64,000 bases of DNA from Pomphorhynchus laevis (taxonomy: Eukaryota; Acanthocephala; Palaeacanthocephala; Echinorhynchida; Pomphorhynchidae). A program made the position numbers and the translations under genes. The DNA lies in contig WNNJ02003812.1 of the NCBI GenBank assembly GCA_012934845.2, forward strand, positions 124,001 through 188,000, given 5' to 3'. This document shows, piece by piece, positions 33,602 through 47,500 of the stretch (the first letter of the stretch is position 1; each line of letters starts with the position of its first letter). The notes under the pieces were generated by a model. That model saw only the letters and a list, made by a program, of their open reading frames with translations. It ran no database searches and was not told the origin of the DNA.

Positions 33602-34165
33602 AATTGACAACAAATTGAGCCGAGGCTCTTTACAAGTTGCTTCACAAAATAAAAAGAATAAAAAGAATAAGAGTCGATTTGTACCTCCCTCATCAGATGA
33701 ACTACTGAAAATCCCACCGTTGTCTTGAGAAGGAAGAGTCATCATCCAGTAGGGCGCAAAAACTTGAAGCAGTAGACGACAAAACGGTCGCACTCTGAAG
33801 CGAATTCCAAGATCGTACGACTCGTTTGGCAAAGCAGGAAACTGCATGCATGTACCTTTGTGTTTTCAGCATCAGGGGGTGTCCGCGAAGAGAAGGTTGA
33901 CCTCTCAGTTGCAGTAGATGTGACAGTGGATGATCTTTAGTATGCAGAATTTTCCAAACAAGAGAGAGATCGCGCTTGTCACGGATATATCGCAGACAAG
34001 GCATATTTAATATCTGGAGGCGTTTCGCGTAGCCGAAAATATGCAGCCCTGAGACTAATTTAGTTTTTGATCTGAACACTCTCCAATGCACGACGCTCAT
34101 AAGTAGTTTCGGGATAACAAGCTGGCGATGCGTATAAGATATGGCTCAAGAAAAACGCATTTGCT
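33602..34165 (-). mobile_element. LINE G', 3' part, minus strand
   Basis: Near-identical to 27990-28560 of LINE G: FGYAKRLQILNMP, LSLVWKILHTKDHPLSHLLQL and SFSRQRWDFQ in an open frame from 34100 to 33702, then the same 3' UTR ending GAGCCTCGGCTCAATTTGTTGTCAATT. It is 5'-truncated near 34165. Confidence 0.8.
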
Positions 34166-34569
34166 ATGTTGTATGAATATGATGATTTCACGATGTTCAA
34201 ACAACTTGTTTAAGCACTCGTACTTTCTTACAAGAACTCCTTTATATTCAATTATCAGAAGATACTTGCATTTATTTCTAACTGTCTTTTGAAACAGTGA
34301 AATTTAAAGTTGTTCCAATTAATAATGTTCCAAAACATTATTAGTGCTTTAAATTTTCAAGACTAAATATCTAGACATCACGAACTTCGATTTAACGATT
34401 ATGTCTCTGTTTTACGATTCATTTTTATTTTATGTCCAATTAACTGATAAATAAATAATAAAGCCATTTATTAAATAAATGTCTTTATTTTATTCAGTTG
34501 TTGATGTATTCATATTTGATGATTGTATTTCAGTTAAATATATGCTAGATATTTTCATACATCATATAT
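34166..34569. other. no gene seen
   Basis: AT-rich sequence with a short inverted repeat around 34310-34360 (AATGTT...AACATT). Nothing is recognised. Confidence 0.4.
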
Positions 34570-35140
34570 TTATTATTATTCCAATACATACCAAAGCCAA
34601 AAGGCTATTCAGGCAGAGTCCAAAAAAAATAAAACAAAAGCAAATGGTCAGTCAACGTAGCTAATTAGGGTATTCCAGTGGTAGTGTTGAATGTCGGCAT
34701 TGTTTATGTATCCATTTGTAGCATCGTGATTTAAACGTTCTCAAACTGGGGGCTGCGACGACTTCCTCAGGCAACGAATTCCACATGTTAATTCCTCTTC
34801 TTGAGAGTCTATACACTTTTGGTAATCTGCCAAATCTAAATTTATACAAGACTCTGCTATGTCCCCGCAACTGATCTACCCGCCTAGTGATTACATCGGT
34901 GGGATAACCTACCACATCATTCGACATATGCCATATACATAGCATTTCCAAGGATATGAACCTCTCACGTACCGACAACATCCCAATACGACTTAGACGT
35001 ACATAATAGTCAATACCACTTAAGCCAATACAGAGCCTCGATCCGCGCCTAAGAATAGACTCCAGGTCTAATAGTTCTTGCTTATTAAAACAAATTTTTA
35101 CTTTTAGGTCAAGTCTATCCTTTGTTACTGTAACCAATAA
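34570..35140 (-). mobile_element. LINE I, 3'-end fragment, minus strand
   Basis: An open frame from 35137 to 34661 encodes the C-terminal part of a CR1-like RT: QELLDLESILRRGSRLCIGL, LSRIGMLSVRERFISLEML, LRGHSRVLYKFRFG, INMWNSLPEEVVAAPSLRTF and FKSRCYKWI. The 3' UTR carries AGCC-AAAA-GGCT near 34590, a 4-bp stem-loop like that of the LINE at 13930. It is 5'-truncated. Confidence 0.7.
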
Positions 35141-35587
35141 ATAGTATGCTTCGCAGCATCATATCTGCTTGAAAATTCGTCACTTTAGTTTGCTTTCAAC
35201 ACTAAATCATAAAATGGCACTAAAAAGTACATATAACATATATTTTAAATTATTTTTAAATAAAATAATTGATTATGATAATTGATTATGATTAATTTTT
35301 AATAAATTATAATAAGTTTTCTAACATTTCCCTTATCTTATCTAAATTTAAGTTAGGATTAATCTTTAATAATATTAATATATTAAAGATATTAATATAT
35401 TAATATTTATATAATATTATTATCTTTAATAATTTAATAATCTAAATTATTATAGCAAACAGAAGCAAATGAGCTACAAGCTCGTTTGGCTTACAAAACA
35501 TTATATATATTATAGTTTATACTGAACTTGTTTAAAAATGCACTGATCCAATTTGCCATAATTTAAAAACGATTATTTTATATTTAT
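35141..35587. other. AT-rich upstream region of SF3B3
   Basis: No coding similarity and no clear promoter element. It may hold the promoter and 5' UTR, but nothing in it can be assigned. Confidence 0.4.
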
Positions 35588-35589
35588 AG
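35588..35589 (+). promoter_or_regulatory. possible 3' splice site directly before the SF3B3 start codon
   Basis: TATTTATAG runs straight into the ATG at 35590 and resembles the gene's own intron acceptors (TTTAG, TATAG). It could be a 5'-UTR intron acceptor or a spliced-leader trans-splice site. Confidence 0.45.
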
Positions 35590-38500
35590 ATGCTTCTTTG
35601 TAATTTTACTTTACAACCGCCAACATCTATAAATACCATTATTCACGGGAATTTTTCAGGTGGGAAGCATCAAGAAATTGTAGTCAGCCGTGGAAAAGTG
35701 TTAGATATTCTAAAGCCTGATCCATCGACTGGAAAAGTTCACACACTATTGTCTGTAGATGTATTCGCATTCGTAAGATCCTTATTGGCTCTTCGTTTGA
35801 CAGGTTCTAATCGTGACTATATTTTCGTCGGATCAGATTCTGGAAGAATACTTATTCTTGAATATAACGGAACGAAGAACACTCTCGAGAAGGTATGTTT
35901 TTTTGATGCCCATAAAATGTCACTTCAACAAATATTATAAAATAGTTAATTGAGATTTGCCAAAACTTTTCTGTGCTTGTTTTGCACAATCCTCAAATAA
36001 TATTAGGCTAGACAAAAAATTTTACATTAAAATATATATTTAATTAAGAATTAAAAATATTATATTTTCTGCAATATAAACAATGGGATTTTTTCAGTTT
36101 GACGCATATGTCCAAATTATGCAAAATGCCTGTTTATTGTACATCTTCATGTGCTCTTTCGAATATCGTATATATTTTGTATGGTGATAGGAGTGAGCGA
36201 ACTTTCTTCGACATTTGCGTGTTTAACGCTTTCGCTCAGTCCAACTCCTCCAAGACACCAGAGTCCTGCTATAAGTACCACCAACAGCGAAAGCGCAGTA
36301 AATATCTCGAAAGAATAACAGAGTTCGAGCGGGGGTCTCTTGTACCCGCCGTCTTCTCATTCTCAGGTGGAAGCGGTGAAAATGCCACACAACTTTTAAG
36401 ACGGATCGCATCTAAATTGGCAAATAAGCGAGCAAGCAGATACCCCGACGAGCTTACAAAGCTTAGAACGCGTCTAGGCCTATTACTTGCAAAAATGACA
36501 TCGCGATGCATCAGAGGAATGCGATCTGCAATCGGACGTCCAGAATTTTGAACCCAAACTGAACTTAATTATCATTTACGGGCCCATTTGCGGGTAACCC
36601 AGAGATTGTAAAATATTAATAATAGATTAATAATAGTCTTGTAATAAATAATAATTAAGAATTAAAAATATTATATTTTCTGCAATATAAACAATGGGAT
36701 TTTTTCAGTTTGACGCATATGTCCAAATTATGCAAAATGCCTGTTTATTGTACATCTTCATGTGCTCTTTCGAATATCGTATCTATTTTTTGGAGAAATG
36801 CGTGTGGGTTAAAAATTTTAATATTTAATTTTTTTCATAGAAATTTGAAATTTAATTTAAATTTCAAATTTCAATGTTAGAAACTTTAACATTTATTTTT
36901 AAGTATTTGTAATATATCTTATCAATATATAATGATTTGAGATTTTTTCTATGCTCTCACGAAATTTTATTTTTGTTCAAAAAGTAATTTAAATTTGAAA
37001 TATCTCAAAATTTTGCAATGATAACATATAATTTTTATTGCGTTATCGTAAACAGCACAGTTATTTTGACTTAAGTTGAAAATATTAATATATTTGAATT
37101 ATTCAAAAAAGAGTTATTTAAAATGTTCTTTTAAAATATGCATATTTTTGAGAATATTTTAATTTTGGTCAAACAATCGATCCCGAATAAGACATTAATC
37201 CATTTTGTTGCCACTAATCTTCATTATTCCTTTTATATCCCCTTTCTTTCCCTTCGCTTGATTTCGGTGAACCTCAACAGTTGGAATCATATTTACTGGA
37301 ATAGTGAATGAGGCCCGAAATTGTTGATGGTCAGCGACATCAAGCGGATAAGAGGAAAGGGGGATAAATATGTGATTACATTATGCGGTTGCATTTAATA
37401 GGACTAACATATTTAAAACCGTTTTACTTATAATTTTCTAATAAGGCACAACAGTTGCAAATATCATTCAAACAAAAAGTTATTCAAAATGTTCTTTCAA
37501 AATATGCATATTTTTGAGAATATTTTAATTTTGGTCGAACAATCGATATTGAATAATACATTGAATCAATTTTGTTGCAACTGATCTTCAAACACCTTTA
37601 AAGATCTGCTCAGATACTTTAGCAAAATTTGCTATTTCGAAGTGTTTCAAAATCTTCGTTGTATTAATGGCTAACGACTAAAATTCTGGTATGACGAAAC
37701 GGCAGTTAAAAATACAATTCTGTCAAACAAAGTACAAACATTTCTCTTTTAAATATCTGCTTGTAAATAATGGCAATATTTCCTAGTTACCAATCAAAAA
37801 CCTATAATCTTGGACCATGAAAATTTTCGCTTTATTTCTTTTCTAAGGTCATTTTGGTTTAGGTGCATCAGGAAACGTTTGGCAAAACTGGCTGTCGACG
37901 AATTGTACCTGGCCAATACTTGGCGGCAGATCCGAAAGGAAGGGCGGTGATGATATGTTTGTATTTATTTTATGTTTATTTTTGATGTTAACAAATTGTA
38001 ATTTCAGCTGCGGTGGAAAAGCAAAAGTTGGTTTACATTTTAAACAGGGATGCGCAGGCGAGATTGACAATATCTTCTCCACTAGAAGCTCATAAATCAA
38101 ACTGCATCACATTCTGTACTGTTGGAGTGGATGTCGCATTTGAGAATCCGATGTTTGCGTGTTTGGAAATGGATTACGAGGTAACTAATCGTATATTTAA
38201 ATACAGTATATCAAATGTAATAGCCAAACTAGCCAACATGATTACGCTCGAATCTATTACTCTATTGAGTAAGTTGTATATTATTTTTATAATCGATCAG
38301 ACAAATTCTTTCCGATTTTGTTTTTCACAGATTTGATCGATAAATTAAAGTCGCTCGCTGTTAATGTTTTTGCGTTAGCTTCAAGTTAATATATTAGTCA
38401 TTCAATTACAATAAAATAAATCACCAAATTAAAGGGCCTTTCTAGAACAACAAAATTGACAGTTTCTTAGAATACACACGTCTGTTAACTTTGACACCCT

Positions 38501-41500
38501 GATGCTAAATGTGAATTTTTGTTTAGGATGCTGACAATGATCCAACTGGCCAGTCTGTAATGGATTGTCGACAGCTGTTGACCTTCTATGAACTGGATCT
38601 GGGTCTTAATCATGTTGTCAGAAAATATTCTGAACCGCTTTCTGTTTTCGCTAATATAATGATAAGCGTACCAGGGGGAAACGATGGACCGAGTGGCGTT
38701 TTGTTGTGCAGTGAAAATTATATCACGTATAAAAATCTAGGAGATCAGCCAGATATCCGTTGTCCCATTCCACGACGAAGGGTTTTAGTTTGTTTTTTGT
38801 GAATAACTTAAATTTCTCCTTTCGATTTTAGAATGATCTTGATGATGCTGATAGGCCTGGTATTTTGATTGTGTGTTCTGCAACACATAAAACACGAACC
38901 ATGTTCTTTTTCCTAATTCAGAGTGAACAAGGCGATATTTTCAAAGTCACGCTGAATACAGATGATGATATGGTCAGTTACACTATTTTGTTTGCTCTGT
39001 TTAATTAAAATAATCTAGTTTTCATTTAATCTATTTATTAATTTATCATGACTAATGCTTTCTTCTCAATTTTCATAAATTTAATAGCGGTGTTCTATAT
39101 TATTATATAGAATGATAGATAAAATATGGATAAAATAATATTATTATAAAATAATACTATTATTTTTCTTCAGCATTTGTTTCGTTTCATTACGGAGCCC
39201 GCTTAGAACGTGGCCGTAACATTGTAGTCGCCTTTCGCGAAGTTTATTAAGACGGTATTTCATAATCTTGATTCAACGGGTTTTTACGGCTTGCTTGTCA
39301 CGAAGTCTATCGCCAACCCTCCGTATTTCTCAGCCGGACTTTGGACCGGCCATGACGGAGTTTATAAAATAATACTAATATTATTTTAATATTATTATTT
39401 TATTATTACTGTATTAAATATTTTTATTTTAGATATTGATTAGTGGATCGAGTGAAGGAAAAAAAGATATTTTTTTCGAATCTTGAATTTTCGATAGTCA
39501 ACTGCTAGATATTGTCATTACCGATGCGAATAGATAATGTTTTCTTCTCAATCTTTAAAAATTTAATATCGTTGTTCTATCATGTTTCTAATTTTATTCA
39601 CTATTTAGCAATTAGTTTGATTTTCGTATATACACTTTGATTTGTTCAATATCTTCTGATGTTGTCTTCTTATTATCGTTAATCATGTATATGAAACTAC
39701 AGAGGAAGTGTTTACGTTTTATTCATTTGAGTGTTTTTGTTGTTTTTAATCGATAATGAATATTGCGATAATTGACCATATTTTACTGTATTTACTATAT
39801 TTTGATTGACTATTATTTATTAATAAAGTCAATTATTTATTTAAATATAATAAATAATACACATTTACTAATAATATTGATTGACTATATTATTATAATT
39901 GACTATATTTTATATTGACTATATTTTACAATAGCCGGCAATATGCTACAATAGCATATTGTAGCCTGTAATATGCTACATTGGCTTACATTTTCGGTAT
40001 TTTTAGTTGTAGTTTATAATATAAAAGTATGACGTTGCTATTTGATTTAATTCTCTACTTTTCCTCAGTATTTTAGTGCTTTTCAAATTTAAAAATCATA
40101 ATATCGATGAAATATAAAAAGTAATTTTCTTGCTAGAAAATTAACTAAGATTAGCTAAGCTAAATAAAGAGAGTTGTGTTCAAATTTTTTAGGAAGACTC
40201 GAGTAATATCGGATTCCTAGAAGTCGCAGCTGTAGAAGATACTCATTCAACGAATGTGTTTATACTCAGGTGTGACTTACTGACCAGTGGATCTATTTCA
40301 CATTAGTGGCAAAATATATTTCACTGATAACTTTGAATTTTTAGATATATTTGAGGAAACCTCATTTTAAAACTTGATAAAAGAACTTAATATTTATATA
40401 ATTTTTTATATTTTTGTTTATATACAAATTTCTAATCAACGACTGAAGTTACATTATTCAAAAATATTGTAAAGTATTGTACTCAGAAGTTCGTATCGAA
40501 CATTTCGATTTCCTAACGTCTGAAGAAAGGCAATACATTTTTGTATAATGCTAGCACGAATTCAGATAATTAACAACTGTTTACTTTGGAGTGTACTAAA
40601 TACTCGAAAATGTTTTACTTGAAATTGTTTTTAAAAGATTCCTTTATGGGAGGCCTTAAATGAACTTAATTATTCTCTTTATGATGTTATAAATTGTGTA
40701 TAGGAGAGCCAAACATTTTAAAAAATACAAATTTTAACTTTAAATTTGAATTAAAGCTGTTACTTGATGATGCATCATATTTAAACTGTTACTACTTATA
40801 GGTTACAGAAATAAAAATAAAATATTTTGACACGGTACCTGTTGCTTCGTCAATGTGTGTGCTTCGAAGTGGATTTCTTTTTGTTGCTTCTGAATTTGGA
40901 AATCAGTAGGTGTAATAATTATATACTATACTTTTATCTTAATCGTTTATTTAGTTTTTTGTATCAAATCACTAAGCTAGGTGACGAAGATGACGACCCT
41001 GAATTTAGCTCAGCAATGCCTTTGGGAGAAGGAGATACATTTTTCTTCAATCCAGGACAGTTAAGAAATCTATTGCCAGTAGATGAAATGGATTCCTTGT
41101 CTCCGATTATGAATGCCCACTGTGCGGATCTATTTAACGAAGATTCACCGCAAATATTTGCTTTTTGTGGAAGAGGCCCTCGCAGCAGCCTTCGAATTCT
41201 TCGACATGGTCTAGAGGTTTATATTAATTCAAAGTTTCCAATTCACAATTTTTACCAATAAGATAGGTTTCAGAAATGGCTGTTTCAGACTTACCAGGTA
41301 GCCCAAATGCTGTGTGGACAGTAAAAAAGAGAATTGATGGTAAGTAGCTTATAAGCTATGCATAATTTGCTCCATCGTATTATGCCTTCAAATAAATTTA
41401 TTTGAACGTATTTTAAGTTTGAAATTTAGTTTTCGTCTTCGGTCTGGTTGCGATTATATATCAGTTTAATTTCAGGAGATTTTTAATCCAATCGTATTAT

Positions 41501-44500
41501 TGCTAATTCAATTAGATTATTAATTTATTAATTAATAATTAATTAGATTAATTAATTAGATTATTGTTCAATTGTATCATGGATAAAAATAAGCGTGTTA
41601 AACTTCTTGGTAATTTCAAACAGTTTTGTTGTAAACAAAGTGGTTGTTTTCTTCGTATAATACAATAATGTTTTTTAAGAGAATGCCTACAATAATAAAA
41701 AATAATAAATTGATTGCTTTATCCTTGATAAAGCAATTCTCGATCGCTCAATTTTAAATAGTTTTTAAAAATGTTCAATTTTATGTATTACCGATAATTG
41801 TCATTGGATTACATACATTGGAACGAATATTGTATTACCAACATAAGAACGAATACAAGATGCTTTCTGACAATAGCAATGAAATTCTTGATTTACAAGA
41901 ATTCGATTACAAATTATAAATTAATTATAAATTTAATTACAAATTAATTAAAATCATAATTTGATTTGTAATGTTCTAATCTGCTTTAATATAGTGGTGC
42001 TTCGATGTGTGCCCTTGTTTTAATTTTAAAAGTGAGCACACACCACTTCCTTGAGTCTTCAATTTATTTAGTTGAATTTGCAACTTAATAAGTACACACC
42101 ATCGTACTAAATTTACCAATATTCCGTAGCCATTTCACTACCGATTTTATGAAAAGGACCACCGATTCTAAAGGATTACGTGATAATTGAAGTATTTTAA
42201 ATTTGCCATCTTTGCTAACAAATTGGTGAGAATAAAACATCAGTAAAATAAATTTAACAAACTTTAAAAATATAAACGAGACATTCACCGAATTCCAACG
42301 TCAATAAATTTGCTGTTTAAGGCGAGTGCCTTCTCACAAGAGCGAAAAATAATAAAATTGCAATTTTTTGTTTAATAAATTATTTGATTAATTTTCAAGG
42401 TTTTATACTATTTGTATTCACGAAATACAATTTAATATATTTACTTATTTTATATTAATTGTTTATCAATAAATATAAAACATTTATTCACTTGCTATCA
42501 CAGATAATCACATTTTGCCTGAGCGCTATTGAAATTCAAGATGAGCTTTTGCTATCATCAATATATGGCAATTTCTGTCATAATTTCGCATTTATTAATT
42601 GATTTGACAAATTCGTTGTTCTTATTAGATGAATACGATTCATACATAGTGGTATCATTCGTTAATGCCACATTGGTTTTGTCTATTGGTGAAACAGTTG
42701 AAGAAGTCACTGATTCTGGATTTCTCGGCACAACGCCTACACTTTGGTGTGATCAGATCGGGGAAGACGCTTTAATACAAGTTTACCCAGAAGGCATACG
42801 TCATATTCGATCTGACAAGCGTGTAAATGAATGGCGAGCACCAAGTCGTAGAATGATAAATCGTTGTGCAATAAACAAGCGTCAGATTGTACTTGCTCTT
42901 GCGGCAGGTGAATTAGTCTACTTTGAAATGGATCAAAGTGGACAACTAAACGAATATACGGAACGACGAGAAATGCAGTCAGACGTGGTGTGCATGGCAC
43001 TACCTGCTGTTCCTGAAGGCGAAATAAGGTCTCGGTTTCTTGCCGTTGGACTTGCTGATCACACAGTCCGTATAGTTTCTCTTGATCCCAATGATTGTCT
43101 TAATCCACTTAGCATGCAAGCTATACCCGCTCCTGCTGAATCTCTTTGTATAGTCGGGCAACCGTTATCAGGGATATCTGCTGGAGGGTTGATGTACCTC
43201 AATATTGGACTTCAGGTAGATTCTGCCTTATATTAAACTTTTATTTCAAGAGTTGAAATTTGTAAATTTTGTAAAATCGGTTTTGAGCTTTTCAAATATG
43301 CTAATGTTTTCGTTATTAGTTTGTTTGTCTCATTAATATTATAAACAGGATTACCTTGTTTAGTTTTAAATTTCACTCGTCAGTAAAATTTGCGCCATAA
43401 TCTAAACTACTATTTGATGATATTTTGCATGGCATTTTCAACTATATATGTAACATATATAAATTATAAAATTTATTAATCAATTAAATTTATTAAATTA
43501 TTCGTAAAAGTTTTTAATTATTATATTATTATGTTCATTAATATTTTCAATTAAAAACAGTGTCTGATGGGAAATTTGTACGTTTTGAACGCATAAATTT
43601 GTACACAATTGTTTGAATAAATTTGCTTACTCTGTTAATATTTGTCCCACCAGAATGCAGGAAATTTTAAATTAAATGTTTTTCTTTGCTGATAATGCAT
43701 CTTAATCAAACGATTAGGCTTTCTACCTCCATATTGGATTTAATATCAAACATGTGCTTTAATTTTAAACCTAAGCTTTTTGCAACTAAACATTTCCAAT
43801 GTTCAACTATATATTCTCTCTTTTTATAAAATTAATTTATTATTATAACTATTGCTTTGATTATCCACGATTTAATAAATATTTATTATTTAAAAATTCA
43901 TCAAAAACAAAAATTTAAATACTTTGTATATAATATATATCCTTAATATATATAAAATATATATTAATGATATATATAAGGATATTTATATATCCTTATA
44001 TATAAAAATATCCTTTATTTAAAAATCTATTTAAGTATATCTTATTTTTATCTTTTAATTTATCATATACTAATATATTAATATATAATAAATTTAAATA
44101 TTATTTATTTATATTTTTTATTTATAATAAAACTGTTTATTATAATAAACAGTTTAGTCAAGCTATTAGTTTTCACAGGATCTTTTAATTTAATTTCTAC
44201 TTAATTATTTCTTAATAGAAACCGGCATGTAAATCATACCGTAACTAGAAGTTGCTTCTTCCCATCATACAATTAATTGAACATTGAACCAATCGTTCGA
44301 TCATTCAATTATACTGGGTAGAATTATTTTAAGACAATAAGCAAATTAAATTTAATTCCTATTAAATAAGTGAATAATTCTACCATTTCTACGCTTGAAA
44401 TTTCTATATTATATTTTGTAGGAAAAGGTTTACATTAAAATGGTTGTCTTTTTTCAATATAAAAAATCTGAACGAGCATTGTTTTCAAAATTTTTATTTT

Positions 44501-47500
44501 GTTACTTTTACAATTTATGTATTTTATGTAGAATGGAGTTTTGTTACGTATCGCATTGGATAACATCACCGGAGACATGTCTGATACACGTACTCGATAT
44601 CTGGGTTTGAAACCAATAAAGCTGTTCCGTATTTTCATACAAGGGCAAGAATCGGTAAGATATTTTGTCAGCAGCTAAAGACTGCGTTATAACGATATAA
44701 TGTTGTCTTATGTCCGAATTGTAAATAAAAATTTCAGACGTATAAGTCGCTTGCAAATCTGTTCTCTTTTAAGTGACATCCACGAAAGGACTGTTCAAAG
44801 TGGCAATTAATTAATAAATTAACTCGAATTAATTTAATTAATTAATTTAATTTAAGTAATTTCATTTATTAACTTAATTTACAAATAATCATTTAAATTG
44901 GTACTATTTTTTATTCTTAGTTTAAAAAAAATAACTGTTTCAATTTACTTCATACAATTCTATTTCCATTTTAGATCCTCGCAGTGTCTAGTCGTACCTG
45001 GTTAAGTTACAACTATCAATCCCGTTTTTTCCTTACTCCGCTGTCTTACGAACCACTTGAATTTGCTTCTGGATTTGCTTCGGAGCAGTGCCCTGAGGGA
45101 ATAGTAGCTATTTCCATGAATACCCTTCGGTAATTGTCTTTTTGTTTTCAAAGTTACCATTTACAACGCTGATTTAAAAAAACTCTCCCGTGTGCATCAA
45201 AGCGGTAATTTATCTTATAATCCTCGTAAAGTTCAACTGGTCAATTTTAATGATCTTGAAATTTTTCAACTGGCTAGACCCTGAAAGCAGCAAAAGATGC
45301 TTTTAGTTTATTAAATGATTTGCTGTCACCGATTTTAGTAAAGTGTGCAAGTATCACATATCTCATTAGTTTAGAGAGAGTGAATACGAATAAATTTATC
45401 TTCTTTTTCGATTTGTCCAGACATCATAAGGTCAGTATGAACAATTGATTTGTACTGATAACGTTTTTTAGCAAATCAGTGCTGATTTTAATAATTTTGA
45501 GGTATTACATTGTTATATTAAATTTATGGAGCTTTCTGTTATTTGAACTTTTTGTTTAAACCAAAGTGAAATGTCTAAAAGCGAAATATTCAATTCTCAT
45601 TTTTGATGCGTCCATAAAGCTGCATAAAGCTACATTTATACTTTTGATGGGTTTAAGCATTACGTTCAATTAATCAGGAAAGAAGCATAAAGCAATGTTG
45701 CATCAACATAAATATTTACTTAATTTAAAATCAATATTTATTCCTTACAAATTAATGTTAAAAGCTTAAACAATAAATTATTACTTTAGAATAAATTATT
45801 GTTTAATCTATAATAATTAATAATTATTAATTTATTTAATTATTATTAATTTAATAATTATTTAATAATTCAATTATCATCTTGTCAAAATCTATAAAAA
45901 AATAATATTCGTATTTTATTTGAAAAATAAATAAAAAATATTATAAATAATTTTAAATTTATCGTTTAATCGTTTGCACGCTATTGGTATATTTTTGTGC
46001 ATAGGATCCTTTCTCTAGAGAAACTTGGAGTTGTGTTTAATCAGGAAGTATTTCAACTAAAATATACACCAAGGAAGTTTGTAGTAAACCCTGATCCCAA
46101 ACCACTTATATATCTGTTAGAATCAGATTATCTGTCCTATACGGAATATAGCAAGCAACATAGACGACAGCACATGGCTGCACAGATGATTGAGGCAGCT
46201 AAACCTGAGGAAAAATCACTTGCTCAAGAAATGGCGAATGCTCTCATAACTGAAAAGCTATCGGAAGAGCAATTTGGCCCTCCAAAAGCTGCACAAGGAA
46301 TGTGGGCTTCGATGCTTAGGATAATGGATCTTTCAACAAATCAAACTCTCAATACATACGAATTTGAGCAAAACGAGGCAGCTACTAGGTATGCAAAGTA
46401 TTTTGTTTTGAAAGTTTTTATTGGCGAAAGTCAATGCGTGTATGAACGAATAACAACAATATGTTATCCTCTACAGTGGATTTTGTTTGGTAACTGTCCA
46501 TATTACCAAAACATGAACAATAAACTTGATTTCTTTGCTGATTACTCTTTCCACTGATCTCAGTGGAAAGATTATATTGTATAAAAAATATATTATATTA
46601 CAATATATTTTCTATATGAAACGCATTTTATAAGTTAGCAAACTACAAAATGCAGTAAATCTTTACTGCCCTTATCAGTTCTTTTTGCTCGCTAATTGTA
46701 TGTAAAAGGATTTAAAACTAATGTATATCCCTTAAGTATATCTTATCTTAGGGGCAACGAAAAGATAAAAAATCGAATTAGTGTAGCAAAACTTTATATT
46801 ATGTACTGAGTATACTGAGTTGATGCTTATAATACAGCTTTTACAAATATTATCAAGGTAATTTAATATCTTATATTAAATTTAAATTTTGGGTATTAAC
46901 TGCAGAACAATAACGAAACTAAATCTATATTCTTAATTTTGATTTGTAATAGATAATTACATCAAATTCAGCTGCATAAAATCGATATAAAACTTTATCT
47001 TTTTGTATTCTCGGGGATGGTTCGCAATAAAAAAAAAGTTACTTTTGACCCGAAAGCAATTCTCAACGATATAAAAATTTATATTATTATATCTGTCGTG
47101 TATTAAGATATAATAATTCGCTGTCAAAGCCTGTGACTTTAAACATAAATGTAAATAAATAACTATTAATTAGTTATTATAAATAACATTATATTGTTAT
47201 TACATCTATTATAATGTGTCTATTTGTAATGTCTTATAAATAACTGTATTTATTCTTCAATTAATTTAAGAAAATTTAAGCGAAATTTAAGTTCTACAAA
47301 ATAAAATCAATTATTTTTCTATTTGTAATCTAACAAATTAATTTGTAATTAATTTATCTCTTATCTTGCAACTTATCCAAAGACGCAATTTATCAATCGT
47401 TAAAAGAAGCAATTTTTTTTATTAAAAAGTAACTTAAAATTTTTTGTTCGATAACTAATTAGACATATACTGCAAAGACATGAAGTCATTCATTTTGCTT

